7,532 nt of DNA from Acidobacteriota bacterium (GCA_018268875.1 JAFDVT010000153.1:1-7532); one strand, 5' to 3'. Shown: positions 1 through 5,823, counted from the first letter of the stretch. Translations and numbers: made by a program. Notes: generated from the sequence alone by a model not told the origin.

Positions 1-523
1 GCTTGCGGCCGTCACCCAGGTCGACCTCTTCCTGCAAGAGTCCATTGGCGACCACCTGGTACTTTTGCGGCGCCGTGATGACAAATTCGCTGGTGGCCTT
101 GTCGTACGGATGGTCGATCATCGGCAGCCAGTGGCGGGCTTTGTTCGGCCAGTTTTCGCTGAAGAATACGCGATCGTTGTATTTGTTCTTCATGATCCGC
201 ATGCCGGCCGCGGGCTTGCCGTGATACTTGACGGCGAAGGTGGACACGCCGGGCTCGAGCGCGATGCGGAGTTGGTCGTTCTGATGGGTAAAGCTGCTAC
301 CGCCGGTGACGCTGTCGACAGTCATCGCCTGGTTAAGGTCCAAAACGACCGTAGAAACACCAGGGGCGAGGCGAACCTGGATGGCCGCCTCGCCCTGGAT
401 TTCGTCGCTTGCGTCGGTGAACTCCAACTGGAACCGGTAGTGGATCGCGTCCACCCCCGCTTGTCTTGGGTAGGTATCGGCGATTGCCACGAACGGCAAC
501 AACAGCAGGAGAATACGGCGCAT
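1..523 (-). CDS. M1 family metallopeptidase (aminopeptidase N-like), N-terminal part, cut by the window edge
   Basis: Reading the minus strand from the ATG at 523-521 gives 173 residues with no stop before the window ends, so the C-terminal part is missing. Residues 1-15 look like a Sec signal peptide (MRRILLLLLPFVAIA, likely cut before DTYPR), which places the enzyme outside the cytoplasm. The rest matches the beta-rich N-terminal domain of M1 zinc aminopeptidases: an early HYRFQLEF strand, then VFFSENWPNKARHWLPM, IDHPYDKATSEF and YQVVANG, which in M1 proteins are the substrate-binding saddle strands. The catalytic domain with GAMEN and HExxH lies outside the window, so activity cannot be judged. 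The ATG directly abuts the TAA of the upstream dehydratase gene (TAAATG) and has no clear Shine-Dalgarno of its own, so translation is probably coupled. Family assignment is from recognised motifs only. Confidence 0.85.
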   Translation of the reverse strand, partial: MRRILLLLLPFVAIADTYPRQAGVDAIHYRFQLEFTDASDEIQGEAAIQVRLAPGVSTVVLDLNQAMTVDSVTGGSSFTHQNDQLRIALEPGVSTFAVKYHGKPAAGMRIMKNKYNDRVFFSENWPNKARHWLPMIDHPYDKATSEFVITAPQKYQVVANGLLQEEVDLGDGRK

Positions 524-1888
524 TTACTGTTTGATTAGTGTACCGTCCGGTTTGCGAACTTCGCCCCAGCCCCCGTTGAGACGCTGGCGTTCGCCGCGTT
601 CGCCGTAGCCAAAGGGGTACTTCTTGGCGGCCGCCTCGTTGATCTCGATGCCCCAGCCCGGCGCTTCGTTCGCGTACGCATAGCCGTCCTTGAACGTGGG
701 CACGCCGGAGAAGACTTCGAGCACACGTTCGCCGAAGCCGCTCCATTCCTGGACGCCGAAGTTGTAGCAGTCCAGGTCCAGCGCGACGTTGGCGGCGTGG
801 CCGATGGGCGACACATCGCCCGGACCGTGCCAGGCGGTGCGCACGTTATAGGCTTCGCACATCGCAGCCATCTTGCGGCAGGGCGTGAGGCCGCCCAGTT
901 GGCTGACGTGGACGCGGATGTAGTCGATCAACCGGTCATGCACGAGCGGGATCCATTCCTGCGGCGAATTGAAGAGTTCGCCCATGGCGATGGGGGTCGA
1001 ACACTGGTTGCGGATGTGCTTGTAGTAGGCGTTGTCTTCGGGCGACAGCGGATCTTCGAGGAAAAACAGCTTGTACTGTTCCAGGTCTTTGGCAAGCTGG
1101 ATGGCCTGCGTCGGCGTGATGCGTTCGTGGGTGTCGTGCAGCAGTTCGACGTCGGCCGGCAGTTCCTTGCGGCAGGCTTCGAAAACCTTCAGACACTTGC
1201 GAACGTAGTCGTTGGGGTTGTAGTTGGGGCCCTTGTGGAGAGCACCCATTTGATTGCCCTTGATGCCGGTAACAATCTGGTTGTAGTTTTGGCCGCCTCC
1301 CGAACCGTAGGCCGCCTGTCCGGGCTGGCCGAACTGGATGCGCACGTGGCGGTAACCCTTGTCGATAAAGCTCTTGGCGCTTTCGATGATCTGCGGGATT
1401 TCCATGCCGCCGGCGTGGCCGTAACAATCCGCGGCTTCGCGGCACTTGCCGCCCAGCAGTTGATAGACGGGCATGCCGGCTTGCCGGCCTTTGATGTCCC
1501 ACAACGCCTGATCCACGCCGGAAATGGCGTTGTTCAGGACGCCGGAGTTCCGCCAGTAGGAGGAGTTGTAGCACATCTGCCAGGTGTCGTCGATGCGGTC
1601 GGCGGGCTTGCCGACCAGCAGCGGCTTCAGGTATTTTTCCACCGCCGGCACCACCAGGTCCGCGCGCTGGGTGAACGTTCCGCAGCCATAACCGTACAGG
1701 CCGTCCTGATCGGTAAGGATCTTGACGACGACCAACCGGAGGCCCGCGGGCGCGGTGGCAATCACCTGGACGTCTTTGATGATGGGCGAAGGCGTGGCGC
1801 GAGTGGCGCGCGCGACCTGTGCCTGAACTGCCGCTGGAATGGCCGGTATCGCGGCGGCCATTTTTAGAAGCGATCGTCTATTGATCAT
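524..1888 (-). CDS. Enolase-superfamily sugar-acid dehydratase, D-mannonate dehydratase (ManD/RspA) subgroup, with Tat signal
   Basis: The protein has 454 residues. The N-terminus has a twin-arginine pattern (NRRSLLK, residues 3-9), an Ala-rich hydrophobic stretch and a likely cleavage site after A23, so it appears exported by Tat. The enolase-superfamily capping domain covers about residues 34-155 and the barrel follows. Relative to characterised ManD numbering, as I recall it, key residues fit a constant offset of 42: metal ligands D252, E278 (FLEDP) and E304 (MGELF), plus H254, R325 (IRVHVSQLGG) and H354 (WHGPGD). R183 and Y194 are plausible counterparts of the Arg/Tyr catalytic pair. ManD enzymes dehydrate D-mannonate to 2-keto-3-deoxy-D-gluconate, but this subgroup also includes weak, gluconate-active and inactive members, so the substrate is unproven. 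The ATG lies in an ATGA overlap with the ccmD stop, and its TAA abuts the next gene. Purine-rich AAGAAAAG lies a few bases upstream of the start. Confidence 0.88.
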   Translation of the reverse strand: MINRRSLLKMAAAIPAIPAAVQAQVARATRATPSPIIKDVQVIATAPAGLRLVVVKILTDQDGLYGYGCGTFTQRADLVVPAVEKYLKPLLVGKPADRIDDTWQMCYNSSYWRNSGVLNNAISGVDQALWDIKGRQAGMPVYQLLGGKCREAADCYGHAGGMEIPQIIESAKSFIDKGYRHVRIQFGQPGQAAYGSGGGQNYNQIVTGIKGNQMGALHKGPNYNPNDYVRKCLKVFEACRKELPADVELLHDTHERITPTQAIQLAKDLEQYKLFFLEDPLSPEDNAYYKHIRNQCSTPIAMGELFNSPQEWIPLVHDRLIDYIRVHVSQLGGLTPCRKMAAMCEAYNVRTAWHGPGDVSPIGHAANVALDLDCYNFGVQEWSGFGERVLEVFSGVPTFKDGYAYANEAPGWGIEINEAAAKKYPFGYGERGERQRLNGGWGEVRKPDGTLIKQ

Positions 1889-2046
1889 GAGCTTTTCTTG
1901 TCCCGGGCTTCAATCATATATCGGACCCGTTCCAGTTCGCTCCGCAGCTTCTTTTCCCTCGCGGCGAGGGTTAGCACGTACACCACAACGATCAGCCAGG
2001 CGGCGATGAAGCCGTAGGCCATGTAGGTAAAATTGCGTTCGTCCAT
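1885..2046 (-). CDS. ccmD: Cytochrome c maturation protein CcmD (haem exporter small subunit)
   Basis: A 53-residue protein starting at the ATG 2046-2044 and ending in TGA at 1887-1885. It begins MDERNFTYMAYGFIAAW, has one membrane segment (about residues 9-28, through LIVVVYVLTLAA) and a charged, basic, probably helical tail (REKKLRSELERVRYM). This is the normal plan of CcmD, which holds CcmC and haem-loaded CcmE together with the CcmAB transporter during System I cytochrome c biogenesis. The match is by size, topology (aromatic-rich N-terminus, single span, basic cytoplasmic tail) and by position 14 nt after ccmC; sequence identity in this family is always low. Its stop codon overlaps the start of the dehydratase gene (ATGA), a typical coupling arrangement. 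An overlapping open frame at 1910-2095 on the same strand is a shadow of this gene. Confidence 0.85.
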   Translation of the reverse strand: MDERNFTYMAYGFIAAWLIVVVYVLTLAAREKKLRSELERVRYMIEARDKKSS

Positions 2047-2060
2047 TTTGTTTTCTTGAC

Positions 2061-2744
2061 CTATGCCGCGTGCGCGTAGCGGCGCATCGTCTCAATCTCC
2101 GTCTGCACTTCGGCCTGGCGCAGACGTACCAGGAACACCGCGATCATCAACAGCGCAATGGCGAGCACGTTCCAGTAGGCGAGCGATTCCATGCCGGGCG
2201 CCATGCCTCCTCCGTTGCGGATGCTGAGGACGGGGCCGGGGTGCTGCGTGCGGTACCACTCGATGGACTTCCACACCAGCACGATGTTGGCGGAGGCAAA
2301 GATCGACAGCACCGCGCTCAAACGGCCTCGCAACGTCGGTTCGTCGATGGCCGAACGCAGCATCAGGTACGCAACGTACAGCAGGATGCAGACCAGGTAG
2401 GACGTCAGGCGGTGGTCCCATGCCCACCAGATGCCCCAGGCGATGCGCGCCCAGATCATGCCGGTTACGAGCGTGATCAACGCCAGCGCGAGGCCGATTT
2501 CATTGGCTACCGCGGCGACGCGATCCCACGACGGCTTCTTGGTGATCAGGTACCCGACGCTTGCGCCGGCGCCGAGGTAGAAGAGGAAAAACGACGTCAG
2601 CGCGGCGGGCAAATGGAAATAAAAGATACGCCAGATGGCGCCCTGGTTGGCCTCGTCGGGCATGACCAGAAAAATGTTGTAGATATTGCGCGACAGCAGA
2701 ATCGCGGCTGCGATGCCGGTAGCGAGAATGATGGCTTGCCGCAT
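2061..2744 (-). CDS. ccmC: Cytochrome c maturation protein CcmC (haem-handling membrane protein)
   Basis: A 227-residue protein with six hydrophobic spans, the usual number for CcmC. The diagnostic tryptophan-rich periplasmic loop is present as WGIWWAWDHRLTS (residues 103-115). Two histidines that fit the external haem ligands are H44 (FYFHLP) and H168 (TQHPGP), in the loops flanking it. CcmC presents haem to the chaperone CcmE, helped by CcmD, which follows 14 nt downstream. The start is the ATG at 2744-2742, with a GAAGTGA Shine-Dalgarno-like stretch just upstream. It is the first gene of a four-gene minus-strand string; ccmA and ccmB are not beside it, unlike many ccm operons. CcsA/ResC-type proteins share the WWD motif, but the size and the adjacent CcmD favour CcmC. 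Confidence 0.92.
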   Translation of the reverse strand: MRQAIILATGIAAAILLSRNIYNIFLVMPDEANQGAIWRIFYFHLPAALTSFFLFYLGAGASVGYLITKKPSWDRVAAVANEIGLALALITLVTGMIWARIAWGIWWAWDHRLTSYLVCILLYVAYLMLRSAIDEPTLRGRLSAVLSIFASANIVLVWKSIEWYRTQHPGPVLSIRNGGGMAPGMESLAYWNVLAIALLMIAVFLVRLRQAEVQTEIETMRRYAHAA

Positions 2745-2851
2745 GTCACTTCAAGTCTAGCGTTAAAGGCTGGTTGGCACCACGATTGCACTACTGCATA
2801 GCGCGCGGCCTGCCAAGCCGGTTTGGCTGCGAAGAAAAGGACAAACACACG
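2745..2851. promoter_or_regulatory. Divergent intergenic region between ccmC and the DUF3309-like gene, with a small inverted repeat
   Basis: These 107 nt separate two divergent starts, so promoters for both directions should lie here. An inverted repeat GCCAA-N6-TTGGC sits at 2812-2827, and a related TTGGCA occurs at 2774-2779. On the plus strand TTGGCA could serve as a -35, with TGCATA (2795-2800) or CATAGC (2797-2802) as a poor -10. None of these matches is strong, so no promoter is assigned. Confidence 0.3.
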
Positions 2852-3004
2852 ATGCTCATTTTGCTGGTTCTGCTGGTTTTGCTGCTTGCCGCGGGCGGCG
2901 GTTATTACGGAAATTCGCGTTGGGGTTACAGCGGCGGAGCGGGGGTGGGACTCGGAACCATCCTCATCATTTTGCTTGTCGCCTACGTGCTTGGCTTCAT
3001 CTAA
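2852..3004 (+). CDS. Small DUF3309-like hydrophobic membrane peptide
   Basis: The product is 50 residues, MLILLVLLVLLL at the N-terminus, then a Gly/Tyr/Trp linker (GGGYYGNSRWGYSGGAG, residues 15-31) and a second hydrophobic run (LGTILIILLVAYVLGFI) to the end. Two short hydrophobic runs around an aromatic, Gly-rich loop are the hallmark of the DUF3309 family, whose function is not known to me; members are typically about 50 residues and presumably sit in the inner membrane. I chose the ATG at 2852 over the in-frame ATG at 2774 because AAAAGGA (2835-2841) is well placed before it and the 26 extra residues would be polar and unlike the family. The next gene starts 29 nt downstream on the same strand, so the two are probably co-transcribed. 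Confidence 0.75.
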   Translation: MLILLVLLVLLLAAGGGYYGNSRWGYSGGAGVGLGTILIILLVAYVLGFI

Positions 3005-3033
3005 TAAACGAAGGAAAGGAAGGTTGGGCACAA

Positions 3034-3471
3034 ATGAACCGGTTGACCGATTTTTTCAAAGGACACGACAGTTCGGCGGGTGTTTTTTATCCCAGCCACC
3101 ACATTGTGGCCGTATTTCCGGACCGTTCCAGCGCGCGCGATGCGGAGCGGGCGCTTCAAAAGACCGGGCTGCGGCCCGATCAGGCGATCGCCGTGGGCGC
3201 CGGGGAAGTGAAAGAATTTGCCGCGGAACATACGGCGCGGAACGGTTTGTTCGGGCTGCTGATGAGCAAGATTTCCGACGCAATCGGCACCGAGCAGACC
3301 TACCACGAACATGATCTGGATTCGGTGGCCGAAGGGGCCGGATTTGTAGCAGTTCGTTGCCCGTCGGAAGAGGTAAAACAGCGGGTGTGGGACGTGCTGC
3401 GGGGCCTGCATCCGTTGAACGCCCGATACTACGCGCCCGGTGGCATCGAACACCTAACCGGCGAAGTGTAG
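3034..3471 (+). CDS. Conserved hypothetical protein with a YflT/GsiB-neighbour type stress-protein fold, related to the product at 4298-4864
   Basis: A 145-residue soluble protein without signal peptide or membrane span. An exceptionally strong purine-rich ribosome site (AAGGAAAGGAAGG, 3011-3023) decides the ATG at 3034. Residues 23-56 form a beta-alpha-beta pattern (HIVAVF; helix RSSARDAERALQKTGLR; AIAVGA) and residues 101-130 a second one (GAGFVAVRCP, then a helix to RGLHPL). The same two halves, in the same order and with matching VxC in the second, occur in the protein encoded at 4298-4864, which has a Gly-rich hydrophobic insert between them where this protein has a short LFGLLMSKI segment. 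The first half resembles the domain of heat-induced stress proteins of the YflT/GSP17M kind, but I do not recognise a specific family and propose no activity. It is probably in an operon with the DUF3309-like gene. Confidence 0.7.
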   Translation: MNRLTDFFKGHDSSAGVFYPSHHIVAVFPDRSSARDAERALQKTGLRPDQAIAVGAGEVKEFAAEHTARNGLFGLLMSKISDAIGTEQTYHEHDLDSVAEGAGFVAVRCPSEEVKQRVWDVLRGLHPLNARYYAPGGIEHLTGEV

Positions 3472-3490
3472 CCGTTCAGCGGAGGGTGAA

Positions 3491-3518
3491 AAGACTTCCC
3501 ATTCGAAGGGAAGTTCTT
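3491..3518 (+). terminator. Hairpin after the hypothetical gene, possible terminator
   Basis: Twenty bases after the stop at 3471, AAG-ACTTCCC (3491-3500) pairs with GGGAAGT-T-CTT (3508-3518), ten base pairs with one bulged T and a 7-nt loop. The following sequence is not T-rich, so intrinsic termination would be weak; it may instead stabilise the 3' end of the transcript. Confidence 0.4.
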
Positions 3519-3600
3519 ACCGTTACCGAATGCTGGATCGCGCTTCAAACGTTGGCGGCGCAATCACATGGCGATGTGGTGCCAGAGTTGCAGACGTAGC

Positions 3601-3657
3601 GAGGGTGTGCGACAGACGCGGCGTTTCGAACACCCCCTCCTGAACAGGAACGCCGCG
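3601..3657 (+). promoter_or_regulatory. Structured leader upstream of the sigma factor gene: two mutually exclusive pairings
   Basis: CGCGGCGTT (3617-3625) pairs perfectly with AACGCCGCG (3649-3657). An alternative pairing joins GAGGGTGT (3601-3608) with ACACC...CCCTC (3630-3639), with two extra C. The second helix would enclose only one arm of the first, so both cannot form as simple nested hairpins. A short CACAT-GGCG-ATGTG hairpin also lies a little upstream, near 3566-3579. No known riboswitch is recognised. The pairings are visible in the sequence; any regulatory role is inference. Confidence 0.35.
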
Positions 3658-3666
3658 GGATTACGA

Positions 3667-3712
3667 GGGAGCGCAAGAGATGTTTTTTTCCTGCGCTCCC
3701 CGATCTGTTTTT
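3667..3712 (+). terminator. Strong GC-rich hairpin with T-tract just before the sigma factor start, attenuator-like
   Basis: GGGAGCGCA (3667-3675) pairs perfectly with TGCGCTCCC (3692-3700), nine base pairs. The 16-nt loop contains seven consecutive T, and a further five T follow at 3708-3712. The structure ends only 20 nt before the AAAGGA ribosome site (3721-3726) of the sigma gene. It could act as a premature terminator (attenuator), as a barrier to read-through from the left, or as an mRNA 5' stabiliser. Confidence 0.4.
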
Positions 3713-3728
3713 CCAGCCGAAAAGGAAC

Positions 3729-4247
3729 ATGACTACTCTTATTCACCCCGTCGTCCCTCATGCCGCGCTGACCGCGGAAGCGTTTTCGGAAGCGTATGCC
3801 AAAGGTTTTCAATTGACGGTGCGGTTTCTGTTGTCCAAGGGCGCTCCTCCCGATATTGCCGAGGAAGTTTCGCAATCCGCCTGGGCTCGCGGTTGGGAAG
3901 CGCGGGCGCAGCTACTGCTGAAGGAAAAGCTGATTCCGTGGATCAATCGAATTGCCTACCATCGCTTCTGTAACGACCGTAAGCGCGCCAGCCGCCATTC
4001 GGACCTGGCAGAACATTCCGTGGCCGCCGCCGGGTGCAATACGCAAGCGCAGTTGGATGCGAACAAGGTTCTGAAGATGTGCAAGCCCAGGGATCAAAAG
4101 ATGCTGGTGCAGCGCTATTTGGCGGGCATGGAAATGAAAGAGATCGCGGCGTTGCAAGGCATTAGCGAAATCGCCGTTCGCGTGCGGTTGCATCGCTGCC
4201 AGTGCGGCATTCGCGCCGCGATACTCAATTGCACTTGCGCACAATAA
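3729..4247 (+). CDS. ECF-type RNA polymerase sigma factor, cysteine-rich
   Basis: The product is 172 residues, typical for an extracytoplasmic-function sigma factor with only regions 2 and 4. Region 2 spans about residues 19-88 (AFSEAYAKGF, then DIAEEVSQSAWARGW and WINRIAYHRFCNDRKR, the -10-binding and core-binding helices). Region 4 spans about 113-165 (PRDQKMLVQRYLAGM, EIAALQGISEIAVRVRLHR, the helix-turn-helix that reads the -35). The ATG at 3729 follows AAAGGA at a good distance. Seven cysteines are present (C81, C103, C118, C157, C159, C168, C170); the last four form CxC-x8-CxC in the end of region 4 and the short tail, which is unusual. No anti-sigma gene is adjacent. Metal- or redox-responsive ECF factors with Cys-rich tails, such as CorE, are a possible parallel, but this tail is much shorter. 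Target genes are unknown; the outer-membrane gene downstream has a candidate promoter. Confidence 0.85.
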   Translation: MTTLIHPVVPHAALTAEAFSEAYAKGFQLTVRFLLSKGAPPDIAEEVSQSAWARGWEARAQLLLKEKLIPWINRIAYHRFCNDRKRASRHSDLAEHSVAAAGCNTQAQLDANKVLKMCKPRDQKMLVQRYLAGMEMKEIAALQGISEIAVRVRLHRCQCGIRAAILNCTCAQ

Positions 4248-4257
4248 GCCAAGAAGA

Positions 4258-4284
4258 AAGGCCGCCCTTTGCTTGAGCGGCCTT
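4258..4284. terminator. Bidirectional terminator between convergent genes
   Basis: AAGGCCGC (4258-4265) and GCGGCCTT (4277-4284) form a perfect eight-base-pair stem with an 11-nt loop. It lies between the stop of the sigma gene (4247) and the stop of the minus-strand gene (4298). Read on the minus strand the stem is followed by TTTCTTCTT, a reasonable U-rich tail, so it should work best for the minus-strand gene; on the plus strand the tail is poor. Confidence 0.7.
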
Positions 4285-4297
4285 CCGTCAATCGAGG

Positions 4298-4864
4298 CTA
4301 CATACGGGCCGCGTACGAACGGGGACGATCGGTTTTGTCGTAGTCCGCCGGAGCCTCGCCGGCGCGTGTGATGTCGTCGGCGCCAGCGCCCTTCAAAATC
4401 ACTTCCGCGCGATCGGCCCAGTCGGGATCGTCGCAATGGACGGAAAGTAGGCTGCCTCCTTCACGAACGCGGCCTTCATAGCGTTTGGCCTCGAATTCGG
4501 GAAGTCCCAAGCCGATCAAGCCGCCGGAAACGCCACCCAGGGCCGCTCCCGCGCCGACGCCGGCGAGAGCCGCCATAATCGGGCCCGCGGCGAGGAAAGG
4601 ACCGATGCCGGGTACCGCAAGAGCGCCGATACCGGCAAGCCACCCGAGTGCTCCACCGACCACCGCGCCCGCGGTTCCGCCGGCAACGGCACCCTCCGGA
4701 CTCTTGGTGTTCTTTTCTGTCACAAGGTCCTTGTTGCCGACGTTTTCGTGCAAGAGAATCGACACGTCCTGATGACGAAAACCGTCGCGCTGCAAATCGA
4801 GAACGGCGCGGTCGATGCCTGCGCGGCTGCGAAAAATCCCATAGACCGAAATGTTCTTTGCCAT
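4298..4864 (-). CDS. Gly-rich stress-type protein with YflT-like N-terminal domain
   Basis: A 188-residue protein starting at the ATG 4864-4862, chosen because AGGAGA lies 8 nt upstream; an in-frame extension to 4948 has no such site. Residues 5-38 give a beta-alpha-beta unit (ISVYGIF; helix RAGIDRAVLDLQRDGFR; DVSILL), like the heat-induced YflT/GSP17M-type domain. Residues 59-121 are a Gly/Ala-rich hydrophobic stretch (AVAGGTAGAVVGGALG ... GVSGGLIGLGLP) that may insert into or lie on a membrane as a hairpin. A second unit follows (SLLSVHCDD, then a helix and ADDITRAGE, residues 138-169) and a polar tail rich in Asp, Arg and Tyr. I recall similar proteins annotated as general stress or unknown proteins in Acidobacteriota. 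The role is unknown. It shares both end units with the product at 3034-3471. Confidence 0.78.
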   Translation of the reverse strand: MAKNISVYGIFRSRAGIDRAVLDLQRDGFRHQDVSILLHENVGNKDLVTEKNTKSPEGAVAGGTAGAVVGGALGWLAGIGALAVPGIGPFLAAGPIMAALAGVGAGAALGGVSGGLIGLGLPEFEAKRYEGRVREGGSLLSVHCDDPDWADRAEVILKGAGADDITRAGEAPADYDKTDRPRSYAARM

Positions 4865-5170
4865 GACTGTTTCTCCTGGTTCAATGTCTTCGTCTGTGCC
4901 GCGGCGTGTTGCCGCGCAACCATACAGACGACCCGGCGCGTCTCGCAAATGTTACGAAATTGGGCCGGAAAATCGAAAAACAAGACGTTCCCCGAAGTTT
5001 TGTTACGGATCGTTACTTTCCGGCACAGTGCGGAGGACAGGTTCGTTGAGAAATGGCGAATGGAACGCGTTTTGCAATAGAAACCGGAAAGACGCGCAGT
5101 CCAGATTTAACCCGGAACTGCGTACTTCAGCGAGCGTCCCAGAGATGACACCAGAGGAGTTAGTTTCGCA
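4865..5170. other. 306-nt divergent intergenic region
   Basis: No gene is supported here; open frames crossing it lack ribosome sites and family resemblance. It must hold the promoters of the divergent stress-type and outer-membrane genes. A weak minus-strand sigma-70-like pair (TTGCGA at 4948-4943, TATGGT at 4924-4919, 18-nt spacer) is possible. TGTTACG occurs twice (4950-4956 and 5001-5007), with a further GTTAC at 5012-5016. The best site is the ECF-type match at 5114-5138. Confidence 0.5.
5114..5138 (+). promoter_or_regulatory. Candidate ECF sigma promoter for the outer-membrane barrel gene
   Basis: GGAACT (5114-5119) and CGTC (5135-5138) are 15 nt apart, i.e. GGAAC-N16-CGTC. This fits the general ECF promoter pattern, a GGAAC-like -35 and a CGTC/GTC-like -10. 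A start of transcription near 5145 would leave a short leader containing AGAGGAG (5153-5159) before the ATG at 5171. An ECF sigma gene lies about 0.9 kb upstream, so control by it is possible but unproven. Such short patterns also occur by chance. Confidence 0.4.
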
Positions 5171-5797
5171 ATGAAACAAATTGCAAAATGCATAAGCGTG
5201 GCGGCCATCGCGGCAATTGCCGCCGCCGGGCAGGAATCGAGATTTACATTTGGCGTAGGTGGCGGGTTTACCGAACCTCGCGGCCAGATTGATTCGCGTG
5301 TGGACCGCGGATGGAACCTCACGGCCAATGGCGGCGTAAACTTCAACAAATGGGTGGGCGCCGTTGTCGACCTGGGCTACAACAGGTTCGGCATGAACAG
5401 AGCCACCACGCAGATGTTTGGCGTACCCGATGGAAACGTTGGAAGCCTTTCGGCGACGCTGAATCCCATCGTCCACTTAAGCCCCGGCCGTTACGCGGAC
5501 GTGTATCTGACCGGTGGTGGAGGCGTCTACCACACCAACCAGCAGTTCACCTCGCCGTCGTCCGCGGTGGTGCCGGTGTTCGATCCGTTCTTCGGTTTCT
5601 ACAATGCCGTCATACCGACCACGGACGTGCTGGCTTCATCGAGTATCACTAAACCCGGAGTAAACGGCGGAATCGGGTTCGCAATCGGGACGCGGTGGCG
5701 GGCCAAGGTGTTCGCCGAAGCGCGGTACCACCGAATCTTTCGCGGCAATGGCCGGTACCTCGACTACATTCCGGTAAGCTTCGGCCTCCGCTGGTAG
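5171..5797 (+). CDS. Outer-membrane beta-barrel protein (small porin-like/OmpA-barrel type)
   Basis: A 208-residue protein. Residues 1-19 form a signal peptide (MKQIAKCISVAAIAAIAAA), so the mature protein enters the periplasm. The rest alternates amphipathic beta strands with Gly/Asn/Asp turns: RFTFGVGGGF, WNLTANGGVNF, WVGAVVDLGYNRFG, SLSATLNPIVHL, ADVYLTGGGGVY, VNGGIGFAIG, AKVFAEARYHRIF, and the final YIPVSFGLRW, whose terminal aromatic residue is the recognition signal for the BAM assembly machinery. Size and strand count suit an eight-stranded OmpA-like or 'outer membrane protein beta-barrel' domain. The AGAGGAG site (5153-5159) supports the start. The cysteine at residue 7 is not in a lipobox. 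The ligand or function is unknown; it could be structural, adhesive or a narrow channel. Confidence 0.8.
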   Translation: MKQIAKCISVAAIAAIAAAGQESRFTFGVGGGFTEPRGQIDSRVDRGWNLTANGGVNFNKWVGAVVDLGYNRFGMNRATTQMFGVPDGNVGSLSATLNPIVHLSPGRYADVYLTGGGGVYHTNQQFTSPSSAVVPVFDPFFGFYNAVIPTTDVLASSSITKPGVNGGIGFAIGTRWRAKVFAEARYHRIFRGNGRYLDYIPVSFGLRW

Positions 5798-5823
5798 CGC
5801 AAGGTCCACAGCGGCCGAAGAAA

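Noticed and set aside
65..538. Plus-strand frame of 157 codons at the left edge
   Set aside because: It is antisense to the M1 peptidase N-terminal domain, which is supported by clear motifs and by its abutment with the upstream gene.
797..1867. Long open frame (356 codons) on the plus strand
   Set aside because: It lies wholly antisense to the ManD-type gene, whose motifs are clear; its Val/Ala/Gly-rich product resembles no family and reflects codon bias on the other strand.
3680..3973. Plus-strand frame starting inside the leader hairpin loop
   Set aside because: It overlaps the sigma factor gene in another frame, lacks a good ribosome site and gives a peptide without family resemblance.
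5145..5174. Nine-codon leader peptide (MTPEELVSQ) whose stop overlaps the start of the outer-membrane gene
   Set aside because: It has no ribosome site of its own and contains the ribosome site of the real gene; probably chance.
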